This document shows, in pieces, positions 1 through 9,200 of a stretch of 64,000 bases of DNA. Both the position numbers and the translations under genes were made by a program. How positions within the stretch are numbered: the stretch's first letter is position 1; the number at the start of each line of letters is the position of its first letter. The notes under the pieces were generated by a model. It had not been told where the DNA came from and did not search any database. It saw only the letters and a program-made list of their open reading frames with translations. This DNA comes from Massilia sp. HP4 (GTDB taxonomy: Bacteria; Pseudomonadota; Gammaproteobacteria; Burkholderiales; Burkholderiaceae_D), in the NCBI RefSeq assembly GCF_005222695.1, contig NZ_STGG01000011.1:124001-188000 (forward strand), written 5' to 3'.

Positions 1-1885
1 CACTCTCTACCTTCACGGACCCGCCCAGGGCCCCCGTCACCAGGTTGTACAGGATGTGCGCCCCCAGCCCACTGCCCCCCGTCCCGCGCTTGGTCGTAAA
101 GAACGGATCGAACAACTTGTCCAGCGTGTCCCTGTCCATCCCCGCTCCATCGTCGGCATAGTCGAGCACCACCCAGCCATCTTCTTCCACGCTTGCGGCC
201 ACCGTGATATTGCCCGGCTGATCCCGCTCGAACCCATGCACCAGCGAATTGACCACCATATTGGTGACGATCTGCGACACCGCCCCCGGGTAACTGTCCA
301 GCACTACATCCTTCGGGCACGCGATGTCCACCTTGATCGGCCGCCCCTTCAGCTTCGGCTGCAATGACAGCAGCACCTCCCTCAGGTAGGCATCCAGGTT
401 GAAGCTGCGGATATCGCCCGACGACTGGTCTACCGCCACTTGCTTGAAGCTGCGCACCAGCGCCGCTGCACGCTGGGTATTGGTCGTCATGATGCGCAAG
501 GACTGGTCGACCACGTCGAAGAAGCCGGCCAGGCTCTCTTCCGTCATCTCCCCCGCCGCCAGCTCCTCGCGCGTGAGCTTCAGTTCCTGCACCAGGTGGC
601 TGGTTGCAGTCACGCAAATCCCCAGCGGCGTATTGATCTCGTGTGCCACGCCGGCCACAAGCCGCCCCAGCGAGGCCAGTTTTTCCTGCCGCACCAGTTC
701 CGACTGCGCCTCTTGCAGCGCATGCAGGGCGTCGTTCAGCGCCGCATTCTGCTGCTCGAGTTCCTGCTTGGCCTTGCGGATCCTGCGGTCGGCCTGCATG
801 CGCGCGATCGCCACCGCCACGTGACTGGCCATGAAGGCCAGCAGGTCGAGGTCGGCCTTGCTGTAGACGATCGCCGGGTCGTAGCTCTGCACCACGATCA
901 CGCCATACGGCTTTTCGTGGACCAGCATCGGCGCGCCCATCCAGCTTGCGATCTCGGTGCTGCCCAGGGGCTCGTTGACGATGCCGTTGGCGACCAGCTG
1001 CCTGAAGCTCCCCAGGTCGTGCAACTGCGCCTGCTTGCTTGCCAGGACGTACGAACACATGGCCTTCCCGAACGGGAAGCGCTGCATGGGCGGCGAGCTG
1101 TCCTTCTGGTCGACGAAATACGGGATGCTGATTTCCTGCGTATCCGGGTGATACAGCGCGATCAGGAAGTTATCGGCCACCATCAGCTCGCCGATGATCC
1201 CGTGCAGGCTGGCGCTGAGCAGGTCCGTATCGAGCGCCTGGGCCGACAGGTCGGCGATCTGGTACAGCGCGTGCTGCACCTTCTCGGCGCGGCCACGCAC
1301 GGCCACTTCGTGGGCCAGCGCCGCGGTGCGCTCCTGCACCGCGCGTTCCAGCCGGTCCATGCTCTGCAAGCCCTGCAGCGCATTCGAGACGTGGTTAGCG
1401 ATCAGCGCGAACAGCGCCTGGTCTTCCTCGCTATAGGTCTGGTCGCGCGAATAGCTCTGGATGACGATCGCCCCCAGCGCCTGGTGGTTCTGATCCAGCA
1501 GCGGACAGGCGACGAAGTGTTCCGGCACGCTGCCATCGCCCCAGCGCCCGCTATTCTTCAGCCGTTCGTGGAAATCGCTCGCGGTCAGCACCAGGGTCTG
1601 GCGGTTGAGCAGCACCCAGGCCGTCGGCGACTGCTCGGGCGACGCCAGCGTGATGCGTTCCTCGGGATCGCGGCTGCCGTCGGCCTCGTCGACGAAATAG
1701 GGGAAACGTACCGTTCCGTCCTCGCGATCGGCCAGGGCGACATAGAAATTGGCTGCATACATGATGCGGCCCAGCGCCCGGTGCACGGCTTCGATGAATG
1801 CGGTGATGTCGCTGCAGCTGGTCGATAATTGCCCGATCTCGAGCAGCATCGATTGGACCGCTTCCAGCCGGTCAAGACGTTCCAT
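1..1885 (-). CDS. GAF-GAF sensor histidine kinase, C-terminus cut by window edge
   Basis: Cytosolic sensor kinase reading minus from an ATG at 1885, preceded by a GGGGGAAG ribosome site, and running off the left edge after about 628 residues. Two GAF domains are visible (about residues 18-165 and 210-350). Both carry the same pattern of a conserved PYFVDE/Q segment, which suggests they arose by duplication. A coiled coil follows (about 355-405), then an H-box with the motif VAHEINTPLG (phospho-acceptor His at about 415), an N-box (NMVVNSLVHGF) and G-boxes (DDGAGMD, GTGGSGLG). There is no transmembrane segment, so the input is probably a cytosolic ligand or partner. The output partner is not in the window. 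Function as a kinase is secure; the signal is unknown. Confidence 0.9.
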   Translation of the reverse strand, partial: MERLDRLEAVQSMLLEIGQLSTSCSDITAFIEAVHRALGRIMYAANFYVALADREDGTVRFPYFVDEADGSRDPEERITLASPEQSPTAWVLLNRQTLVLTASDFHERLKNSGRWGDGSVPEHFVACPLLDQNHQALGAIVIQSYSRDQTYSEEDQALFALIANHVSNALQGLQSMDRLERAVQERTAALAHEVAVRGRAEKVQHALYQIADLSAQALDTDLLSASLHGIIGELMVADNFLIALYHPDTQEISIPYFVDQKDSSPPMQRFPFGKAMCSYVLASKQAQLHDLGSFRQLVANGIVNEPLGSTEIASWMGAPMLVHEKPYGVIVVQSYDPAIVYSKADLDLLAFMASHVAVAIARMQADRRIRKAKQELEQQNAALNDALHALQEAQSELVRQEKLASLGRLVAGVAHEINTPLGICVTATSHLVQELKLTREELAAGEMTEESLAGFFDVVDQSLRIMTTNTQRAAALVRSFKQVAVDQSSGDIRSFNLDAYLREVLLSLQPKLKGRPIKVDIACPKDVVLDSYPGAVSQIVTNMVVNSLVHGFERDQPGNITVAASVEEDGWVVLDYADDGAGMDRDTLDKLFDPFFTTKRGTGGSGLGAHILYNLVTGALGGSVKVES

Positions 1886-1936
1886 GCTTCCCCCACGTAA
1901 TCTTTAAATGCGTAGAGGAAATAGTAGCAGCTTGAT

Positions 1937-1963
1937 GCCCGCCGCAGCAGCAAGACGGCGGGC
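1937..1963 (-). terminator. Stem-loop after the 1976-2482 gene
   Basis: Perfect 8-bp arms GCCCGCCG (1937-1944) and CGGCGGGC (1956-1963) lie 13 bases past the stop of the minus-strand gene. On the minus strand no T-run follows, so this is at best a weak terminator. A T-run (1972-1977) follows the arms on the plus strand, but no plus-strand gene precedes it. Confidence 0.35.
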
Positions 1964-1975
1964 AATTGTCGTTTT

Positions 1976-2482
1976 TTAGCGCGGCGCGCGGAAATCGTTC
2001 TCGATCCAGGCCAGGGCCGAGGCCTGGGTCAGCTTGAAGGTCGGAGCGACCCGCACCTTCGCCACCTGTTCGCCCATTTCGTCAGTCGCGGCCAGCATCG
2101 CATAGGGATCGTCGTCGTCCGGCACGATATCGAGCGTCACTTTCAGCTCGCCCTCGCCGGTCGACACGAACAGGTTCTTGTGCAGGATCGCGTGCATGTG
2201 CTGCTCGTGGCGGCGGATCACTTCGGACGCGGTCTTGATCAGCGTGTTGAAGGCATTCACGTCGAGCGGCTTGGGGTTCTTCTTGTCGCGACCCATGGTC
2301 CACGGGCCGACCAGCGCCGGTTCTGGCTCGCCGTCCTTGTACATGGCCACCGCCCAGCCTTCGTCATCGTCGTTCTTGATCACGCGCGCGGTCCAGCCAT
2401 TGCCCTGCCACAAACGGGGTTCTTGCACCGGGCCGGTGTCCTGTGCTTCTTCGTCGTCGTGATCCTGGATCTGGTCGTTCAT
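1976..2482 (-). CDS. Conserved hypothetical protein, 168 aa
   Basis: The family was not recognised. The start chosen is the ATG at 2482 (MNDQIQDHDDEE), because GAAGGAAA sits about 8 bases upstream; the open frame runs further up but has no better ribosome site. The protein is soluble and acidic at the N-terminus, with no signal peptide or membrane segment. The central part (WTARVIKNDDDEGWAVAMY) reads like a small beta-rich domain, and the C-terminal half is mixed helix/strand, ending in ALAWIENDFRAPR. Codon use matches its neighbours. It stands between the histidine kinase and a Pro-rich small gene, both on the same strand, but spacing does not suggest an operon. Confidence 0.75.
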   Translation of the reverse strand: MNDQIQDHDDEEAQDTGPVQEPRLWQGNGWTARVIKNDDDEGWAVAMYKDGEPEPALVGPWTMGRDKKNPKPLDVNAFNTLIKTASEVIRRHEQHMHAILHKNLFVSTGEGELKVTLDIVPDDDDPYAMLAATDEMGEQVAKVRVAPTFKLTQASALAWIENDFRAPR

Positions 2483-2546
2483 GTGTCTGTTTCCTTCGGC
2501 AGGACTTGCGCCCAAAACCACGATCATAGAGGAAACCAGACCCATG

Positions 2547-2580
2547 AAAAAGCCCGCACGGGCTTCGATGCGGGCCTTTT
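2547..2580. terminator. Intrinsic terminator, bidirectional in form
   Basis: Stem AGCCCGCA / TGCGGGC with a T-run on both ends: TTTTT on the minus strand and TTTT on the plus strand. It lies 20 bases past the stop of the minus-strand gene at 2600-2830 and is likely its terminator. Confidence 0.7.
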
Positions 2581-2599
2581 GTGAGGTGACTCGACAATA

Positions 2600-2830
2600 C
2601 TAGGCGGGACAGTCGTCCACGATGCGCGGACAGCGCCAGCCTGGTCCCGGCGGCGGCATGACCGGTGGGCCGACGGGAATCGGACGCGGGTCGCCCTCGG
2701 GCGCCGGCAGATGCCGGTTGAACGGGTTGATGATGATCGGCGGTATGGCGGGCGGCGCCGATGGCGGATCTTTGGGACCGCACTCGACCACGGCCAGGCG
2801 GTCCCGGATTCCTTGGAAAGCGGCTTGCAT
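2600..2830 (-). CDS. Small proline-rich protein, 76 aa
   Basis: Unrecognised small protein. It starts at the ATG at 2830 after an AGGGGGAT ribosome site, has a good promoter (2857-2884) and ends just before an intrinsic terminator, so it looks like a complete one-gene transcription unit. The first third is a short helix-like segment (MQAAFQGIRDRLAVVECG). The rest is rich in Pro and Gly (PPSAPPAIPPIIINPF, VGPPVMPPPGPGW) and two Cys occur near the end (RCPRIVDDCPA). There is no signal peptide. The regulatory frame makes it more credible than its low-complexity sequence would alone. No function can be assigned. Confidence 0.6.
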   Translation of the reverse strand: MQAAFQGIRDRLAVVECGPKDPPSAPPAIPPIIINPFNRHLPAPEGDPRPIPVGPPVMPPPGPGWRCPRIVDDCPA

Positions 2831-2856
2831 AGGATCCCCCTGTAACAGAGAGAACC

Positions 2857-2884
2857 AGTATAGGAAACACAGCCGGCATTACAA
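2857..2884 (-). promoter_or_regulatory. Sigma-70-like promoter for the Pro-rich gene
   Basis: On the minus strand: -35 TTGTAA (2879-2884), 16-bp spacer, -10 TATACT (2857-2862). The start codon is 27 bases downstream. Confidence 0.6.
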
Positions 2885-3049
2885 GCAAAAATTGCCGACA
2901 GTTCTGCCTGGCCCCGCCTATGCACGGTTCGTCCCGCAAAACGTGCGGCCTGTCGCACACCGGTGGATGCGCGGCGCGCGCAGGCATACAGTTCGAGCAT
3001 GCAAGAACAAAACGTTCAATCGACACACCAACAACCTGCGAGGACCGCC

Positions 3050-3421
3050 ATGAAAAAATACGCCCCCTACGTCATCCTGTTCCTGTTCGCCGCCCTGCTG
3101 TTCAATAGCTGGGGCAACGACATGACGGTCCACTTCGACGGCGACGAAATCGACGGTCCGCTGGGCTGGATGCTGGCCACCCTGTTCGCCGGCGGCGGCA
3201 CCTTGCTGGCGATCTTCATCACCATGATGGTGGGTGTGCTGCTGGCGGTGATCTTCGCCGGCGTGGGTGTGATGCTGCTGGGCTCGCTGGCGATCGGCGC
3301 CGTCATCCTGGCGCTGGCGATCTCGCCGCTGCTGCTGCCGGTGGTGATTCCGGTGGCGCTGGTCTGGTACTTCATGAGCCGCTCGCGCAAGGTCAGCCTG
3401 GACAAGACCGCCAGCGCCTGA
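3050..3421 (+). CDS. Small inner-membrane protein, 123 aa
   Basis: Hypothetical membrane protein. The ATG at 3050 follows GCGAGG and opens with MKKYAPYVILFLFAALLF, a single N-terminal hydrophobic helix. A short polar stretch (NDMTVHFDGDEIDG) follows, then two long hydrophobic blocks (about residues 40-78 and 78-110), giving roughly four membrane helices. The end is a basic RSRKVSLDK tail that should lie in the cytoplasm. The open frame extends upstream to 2963, but that part is not membrane-like and lacks a ribosome site. A strong terminator follows the stop, so it is probably monocistronic. Function is unknown; it might be a stress or envelope protein. Confidence 0.8.
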   Translation: MKKYAPYVILFLFAALLFNSWGNDMTVHFDGDEIDGPLGWMLATLFAGGGTLLAIFITMMVGVLLAVIFAGVGVMLLGSLAIGAVILALAISPLLLPVVIPVALVWYFMSRSRKVSLDKTASA

Positions 3422-3445
3422 ACGACGTCACGATTTCCTCTGTTG

Positions 3446-3469
3446 GCCGGGGCTCGCCCCGGCTTTTTT
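3446..3469 (+). terminator. Rho-independent terminator
   Basis: Perfect 8-bp stem GCCGGGGC / GCCCCGGC with a 2-base loop, followed by TTTTTT (3464-3469). It ends the small membrane-protein transcript and touches the last bases of the convergent queC gene. Confidence 0.85.
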
Positions 3470-4185
3470 CATGCCGATTTGCGCGCCGCGTACTGTTCAT
3501 AGCCGCGCGCGCGCAAGGCGCAGGCCGGGCAGGTGCCGCAACCATAGCCCCAGGGATGCGCGTCCCCGCGCTCGCCCAGGTAGCAGGTGTGGGTGTCGAA
3601 GCGGATCAGGTCCACCAGCATGTCGCCGCCCTCCTGCTGCGCCATTTCCCAGGTTTGCGCCTTGTCGATCCACATCAGCGGGGTCTCGACCTTCAGGCGC
3701 GTCGCCATGCCCAGGTTGAGCGCCACCTGCAGCGCCTTCATGGTGTCGTCGCGGCAGTCCGGATAGCCCGAGAAATCGGTCTCGCACATGCCGCCCACCA
3801 GCACATTCAGGCCGCGCCGGTAAGCCACCGTGGCCGCCACCGTCATGAACATCAGGTTGCGTCCCGGCACGAACGTGTTCGGCAAGCCGTTTTCCTGCAT
3901 CTCGATCGCAACATTGCTGGTCAAAGCCGTGTCAGAGATCCTGGAGATCAGCGACAGGTCGATCATGTGGTCGTCGCCCAGGCGCGCATCCCAGCCGGGA
4001 TTGAGCGCGCGCAGTTTCGTCAGCAGCGTAGGACGTACCTCCAGCTCGATCGCGTGGCGCTGGCCATAATCGAAACCGATCGTCTCGACCCGCGCATAGC
4101 GCTGCAGCGCCCAGGCGAGGCAGGTGGTGGAGTCTTGGCCGCCGCTGAACAGCACGAGCGCGGTGTCGCTGGATGGAGTGGTCAT
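3469..4185 (-). CDS. queC: 7-cyano-7-deazaguanine synthase QueC
   Basis: Converts 7-carboxy-7-deazaguanine to preQ0 using ATP and ammonia, in the queuosine pathway. The PP-loop SGGQDS is at residues 14-19 of the chosen 238-aa product. The family block [16 protein letters not shown] follows mid-protein, and four C-terminal Cys (TCYLG and CGTCPAC) make the zinc site. The length fits QueC (about 220-240 aa) when starting at the ATG at 4185. An upstream GTG at 4272 would add 29 residues with no homology. Neither start has a strong ribosome site. No other que gene is in the window. Confidence 0.95.
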   Translation of the reverse strand: MTTPSSDTALVLFSGGQDSTTCLAWALQRYARVETIGFDYGQRHAIELEVRPTLLTKLRALNPGWDARLGDDHMIDLSLISRISDTALTSNVAIEMQENGLPNTFVPGRNLMFMTVAATVAYRRGLNVLVGGMCETDFSGYPDCRDDTMKALQVALNLGMATRLKVETPLMWIDKAQTWEMAQQEGGDMLVDLIRFDTHTCYLGERGDAHPWGYGCGTCPACALRARGYEQYAARKSA

Positions 4186-4342
4186 GGTCTGGAAAGGAGT
4201 AGCTGCTATGTAAGCGGCGCATTCTGTCACAAATCGCCGGCACCGTGTGGGCAGGGCGGCCGAGGCGCACACGCAACGTTTCGTGACGACATCGAGTTTG
4301 CCAATCAGTTAAGATGCGAACGAGTATTCTTAGTGGAGCGCC

Positions 4343-6208
4343 ATGTTGTTACGTCGATCGATTCCCCGCCAGCGTACCCTGTCCCGGCTAGTGCGGCATG
4401 CGCTGATGGGGCTGGGAACATTGTTATTTGCCACTGCCGTCTATGCACAGGGCACGCAGGGCGTCGACTATACAGTGCGCATCGACGCCCCGCGGGCGCT
4501 CGAAGACCTGCTCGAAGATAACCTCGACCTGATGCGCTGGCGCGGCAATGCGCGGGTCGACCTCGAACAATTGCAGCGCCTGGTGAAAGAAGCGCCCGAG
4601 CAGGCGCGCACCCTGATCGCCACCGAGGGCTATTACTCGCCCAAGGTGTCCGCCGGCCTGGATACCAGCGGCGAGCGTCCCGTCGCGCGCGTGATCGTCG
4701 ATCCGGGTCAGCCGGTGCTGGTCGGCGACGTCGACCTGGTGCTGCAGGGCTTCGCCCCGTTCGAGGAAGGCGGCGCGCCATTCGACGCCAACGCCCTGCG
4801 CAACCGCTGGACCCTACCGGTCGGCAGCCAGTTCAGGCAAGGCGACTGGGAAGGCGCCAAGCGCGGCCTGCTGCGCGACGTCGCCCAGACCCGCTTTCCG
4901 CGTGCGCGCCTGGTCGAGACCAGCGCCACGGTCGATCCGGATACGCGCCGCGCCCTGCTGCGGGTGGTGATCGACTCCGGCCCCGAGATGCGCTTCGGCG
5001 AGCTGCGCATCCGCGGCCTGAAACGCTATCCGCGCGAAGTCATCACCAACCTCAACAAGATCAACCCGGGCGACGAATACAGCGAAGCCGCCCTGCAGGC
5101 CCTGCAATCGCGGGTGCAGGACACCGGCTATTTCAGCAGCGTCGAAGTCAGCACCGATATGCGCGCCGTGCTCAATGCCGAGATCGCCGACATCAAGGAA
5201 GACGCCGACAGCGACGCCAACCCGGCCACGCCGGAGCCTCCGACCGGCCCGACCGTGCTGCCGGTGGTCATCCGCGTCACCGAGAACAAGCAGAAGAACG
5301 TCGAGGCCGGCCTGGGCTTCTCGACCGACACCGGGGCCCGCGCCTCCTTGGGCTACGACGACCTGAACGTGTTCGGCAAGCGCTTCAAGAGCGACCTGAT
5401 CTACGAACAGAAGCGCCAGACCGCGAAGGGCGAGTTCTTCTGGCCCACCACGGCCAAGGGCTATAACGACAGCGTCAGCGCCGGTGTCGAGCGCGAAGAC
5501 CTGCGCGGCGAGATTACCACCCTGGCCAGCGTGGCCGCACGCCGCAGCTGGGGCTCGCCGCTGCTCGAGCGCAGCCTGACCTTCGAGGTGCTGACCGAAA
5601 AGCGCGAGGTCGAAGGCCTCGAAGCCACCCGCGCCAAGAGCCTGCCACTCACCTACAGCATCACCCGGCGCAAGCTCGATAGCCTGATCCAGCCGACCAA
5701 CGGCTATGTGTGGAACGCCCAGTTCGGCGGCGCCGTGCTGCCGATCCTGACCGATGAAAAATTCCTGCGCCTGTACCTGCGCGGCCTGTACTACAAGCCG
5801 GTTGGCGCCGCCGGCAGCCTGATCCTGCGCGCCGAAACCGGCGCCGTGGCTTCGAAAGAAAAACTGGGCGTGCCGAGCACCTTCCTGTTCCGCGCCGGCG
5901 GCGACCAGTCGGTGCGCGGCTACGGCTACCAGGAGCTGGGCGTGCAAGAAAATGGCGCCACCGTCGGCGGCCGCTACCTGGCTACCGCCAGCGCCGAATA
6001 CCAGTACTGGTTCAAGCCGCCCTGGGGCGTGGCCGTGTTCTACGACGTCGGCAATGCCGCCGACAAGTTCGGCGACCTCAATCCCAAGTCGGGCTACGGC
6101 GTCGGCGCGCGCTGGCGCAGCCCGGTCGGCCCGATCAATGTCGACCTGGCCTACGGCCACGCGGTGCGCAAGGCGCGCCTGCACTTCTCACTCGGATTCA
6201 CGTTCTGA
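4343..6208 (+). CDS. tamA: Translocation and assembly module outer-membrane protein TamA
   Basis: BamA/Omp85-type outer-membrane barrel that works with TamB in envelope assembly and lipid transport. The 621-aa product starts at the ATG at 4343 (GGAG upstream) with a signal peptide whose likely cleavage is after AVYA (about residue 36). POTRA-like repeats follow (about 45-310), separated from the barrel by an Ala/Pro/Asp linker. The surface-antigen barrel shows GGDQSVRGYGYQ and GYGVGARWRSPVGPINVDLAYG, and ends in FSLGFTF with the terminal Phe needed for BAM recognition. The stop overlaps the tamB start by one base. It is slightly longer than E. coli TamA (577 aa). Confidence 0.95.
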   Translation: MLLRRSIPRQRTLSRLVRHALMGLGTLLFATAVYAQGTQGVDYTVRIDAPRALEDLLEDNLDLMRWRGNARVDLEQLQRLVKEAPEQARTLIATEGYYSPKVSAGLDTSGERPVARVIVDPGQPVLVGDVDLVLQGFAPFEEGGAPFDANALRNRWTLPVGSQFRQGDWEGAKRGLLRDVAQTRFPRARLVETSATVDPDTRRALLRVVIDSGPEMRFGELRIRGLKRYPREVITNLNKINPGDEYSEAALQALQSRVQDTGYFSSVEVSTDMRAVLNAEIADIKEDADSDANPATPEPPTGPTVLPVVIRVTENKQKNVEAGLGFSTDTGARASLGYDDLNVFGKRFKSDLIYEQKRQTAKGEFFWPTTAKGYNDSVSAGVEREDLRGEITTLASVAARRSWGSPLLERSLTFEVLTEKREVEGLEATRAKSLPLTYSITRRKLDSLIQPTNGYVWNAQFGGAVLPILTDEKFLRLYLRGLYYKPVGAAGSLILRAETGAVASKEKLGVPSTFLFRAGGDQSVRGYGYQELGVQENGATVGGRYLATASAEYQYWFKPPWGVAVFYDVGNAADKFGDLNPKSGYGVGARWRSPVGPINVDLAYGHAVRKARLHFSLGFTF

Positions 6209-9200
6209 TGGATACACCTGAAGATAAGCCTGTGACCCCGCAGGCCCCGACGCCTGGCCAGCCCCAGGCTGTCAAGCCCCGCCGCTGGCCGCGCCGTGTC
6301 GCGATCGGCGTCGTCGCCACCGGCGTCATCGTCGGCGGCACGCTGTGGTACCTCGGCCGCGAGACCACCCTGCAGATGATCGTCCAGCGCGTGGCCGACG
6401 CCACCGGCGGCAAACTCACCGTCCTGGGGGTCACCGGCTCGATCTACGGCGCCATGCACATCGAGCGCCTGGTGTGGCGCACCGACGAGCAGATCGTCAC
6501 GGCGACCAGGATCGACGTCGACTGGTCGCCGTCCCAGCTCCTGTCGGGCGGGATCCTGGTCGACAAGCTGTGGGCCGCCAGCGTGCGCATGCAAACGCTG
6601 AAGGAAACCGACGAGCCATCCGTGCTTCCAGCCAGCCTCGCGCCGCCGTTCCGGATCGAAGCCGACGACGCACGGGTCAACCGCCTGACGATGGTGAACA
6701 TCGCCGGCGCCGAAACCGTCATCGACAAACTTCGCGTGCGCGCCAAGGGCGACAAGCGCAGCTGGGTGGTGCAGGACGCCGCAGCCAGCACGCCGTGGGG
6801 CCAGGTGGCGGCCAACGCCACCGTCGGCGCCCAGCGCCCGTTCAAGATCGACGCCTCGGGCAGCCTCACGCAATCGCAGGCCAGCGCCGGCGCCCGCGCC
6901 GCCCAGCTGCAATTGAAGGTGAGCGGCGACATCGAGAACGCGACCCAGATCGACGCCACCGGCCAGGCCGGGCGCGCCATCGGCGACGCCCACTTCACGA
7001 TCTCGCCCTATGCCGAGATCCCGCTGCGCGCGCTGCGCATCAATGGCCGCAACCTCGATCCCGGCTTCTTCAACCCGGCCCTGCCGACTGCCGACCTGAC
7101 CTTCGCCGTGGCCGGCAAACTCGACGCCAACCGCAATATCAGCGGCAGCGTCGACATCACCAATACCGGGCCCGAAGGCACGATCGACCAGCAACGCCTG
7201 CCGCTGCGCTCCGCGCGCGGCCAGCTGGGCGGCAACCTGAATGCGCTGCAGGTGTCCGACGTGCTGCTCGACTTCGGCGCCGCCGGCAAGTTCACCGGCA
7301 CCGGCGGCGTCAAGCGCGAGCAGGACGAAGAAGGCCTCGGCACCGCGCGCTTTGCGCTGCAGACGGAGCGTTTCAACCTGCGCGAAGTCCATTCCGCCAT
7401 GAAGCCGACCGCGATCAAGGGCACGATCGCGGTGACCAACGAAGCCACGCGCCAGACGCTCGAGGCCAACCTGGTGGATGCGGGCCTGCGCCTGTCGGCC
7501 CTGGCCACGCTCGAAAACAATGTGGCAACGCTCAACGAAGCGCGTCTGAATGCGGGCCGCGGCAGCGTGACCGCCAGCGGCAGCATGAACCTCGAGGGCG
7601 ACAAGGCCTTCAAGGCCACTGCCAGCGCAAACCGCTTCGATCCGTCGGCCTTCGGCGACCTGCCGGTGGCCGACATCAATGCCACGATCAATGCCGCGGG
7701 CGCGCTGGCGCCCGAGTGGAAAGTCGACGCCGACTTCGTCGTGCGCCAGAGCCGCCTGATGAACCAGGCGCTCGCCGGCCGCGGCAAGCTGAGCGCCGAT
7801 GCAAAGCGCATCAGCGGCATCGACGCCGACCTGGCGCTGGGCCAGAACCAGGTCGATCTGAAAGGCGCCTTCGGCGGCGCCGGCGACCGCCTGGACTGGC
7901 GCCTCGATGGCCGCCAGTTGTCGGCGGTACGCAGCGACCTGTATGGCGCGCTGACCGCCAAGGGCGTCGTCAGCGGCACCATGGAGGCGCCGCGCACCAC
8001 CTTCGAGGTCAATGCGCAAGACCTGGGCTGGGTCGCGGCCCAGCGCAAGAACGGCAGCGGCGTGCTGCGCGCCAGCGGCGAAGCCTGGCTCGGCGGGCCT
8101 GAAGGCGCGCGCGCGGTCGAGGTCAAGGCCAGCGGCGGCACCCAGCGCTTCAATCCGGCCGCCTTCGGCTCTCCGCTGGCCGGCAATATCAATTCGTCGT
8201 TCAGCGGCAGCGGCCGCGCCGGCGCCGACTGGCGCGGCGCGCTCGATTTCAACCTGGCCGACGGCTCGACCCTGGCCAACTCGCCGCTGCGCGGTCATGC
8301 GCGCCTTGTGGCCGACCGCCGCCATGTGTCCAACGCCGACGTCGACCTGCGCATCGGCCCCAACGTCATCGCCGCCACCGGCGCCTTCGGCGCCGCGCGC
8401 GATGCGCTGAACTGGAAGATCGACGCGCCGCAACTGGCGGCGCTCGGCCCCGAGTTCGGCGGCGTACTGCGCGGCTCGGGCGTCGTCTCCGGCACCATGG
8501 ACACGCCGTCGCTGACCGCCACCATCGAGGGCCAGAACCTCAAGGCGCTGGGCACGCACAATGTGCGCTCGCTGCGCGCCAGCGCCAACCTGGGTTCCGG
8601 GCGCGGCGCGGCCGATCCGCTGGTCAGTAATGTCGAGGTGCTCGACTACGTCAGCGGCGAGACGCGCGTGGCGTCGGTGCGCCTGCAAACCGAGGGCACG
8701 CGCGGCGCGCACACCGTCAAATTGTCGGCACTGGGCGACGCATTCGACGCCAATACCGAGATCCGCGGCGGCTTCAACCGCGACACCTGGAGCGGCACCC
8801 TGGCCGCGCTGCAGAACCGCGGCCGCTATGCGATGCAGCTGCAAGGTCCGGTGCCGGTCACGATCGCCGGCGCGCCGGGTTCCGGCATGAAAGGCCTGGC
8901 CAGCCCGGAACGCATCGCCTTCAACGGCGCCGTGATTGCCCTGCCGAACGGCAGCATCACGGTCGATACGCTCACCAAGGACGGCCCGCGCTGGAGCAGC
9001 CGCGGCCACGCCGACAAGGTGCCGCTGACTTACCTGGCGCAGTTCTCCCCTGCCCTGGCCGACAATGCGCGCGGCGACCTGACCCTGGGCGCTGCCTGGT
9101 CGGTCGATATGCGCGCGCCGGTCGCCAACGGCGCCGCGCCTTCGCTGGCCGGCAATGTACGCGTATTCAGGGAGGCGGGCGACGCCATCGTCGGTGGCGA

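Noticed and set aside
440-1828. A 462-codon plus-strand frame
   Set aside because: Antisense to the histidine kinase, which has all expected motifs.
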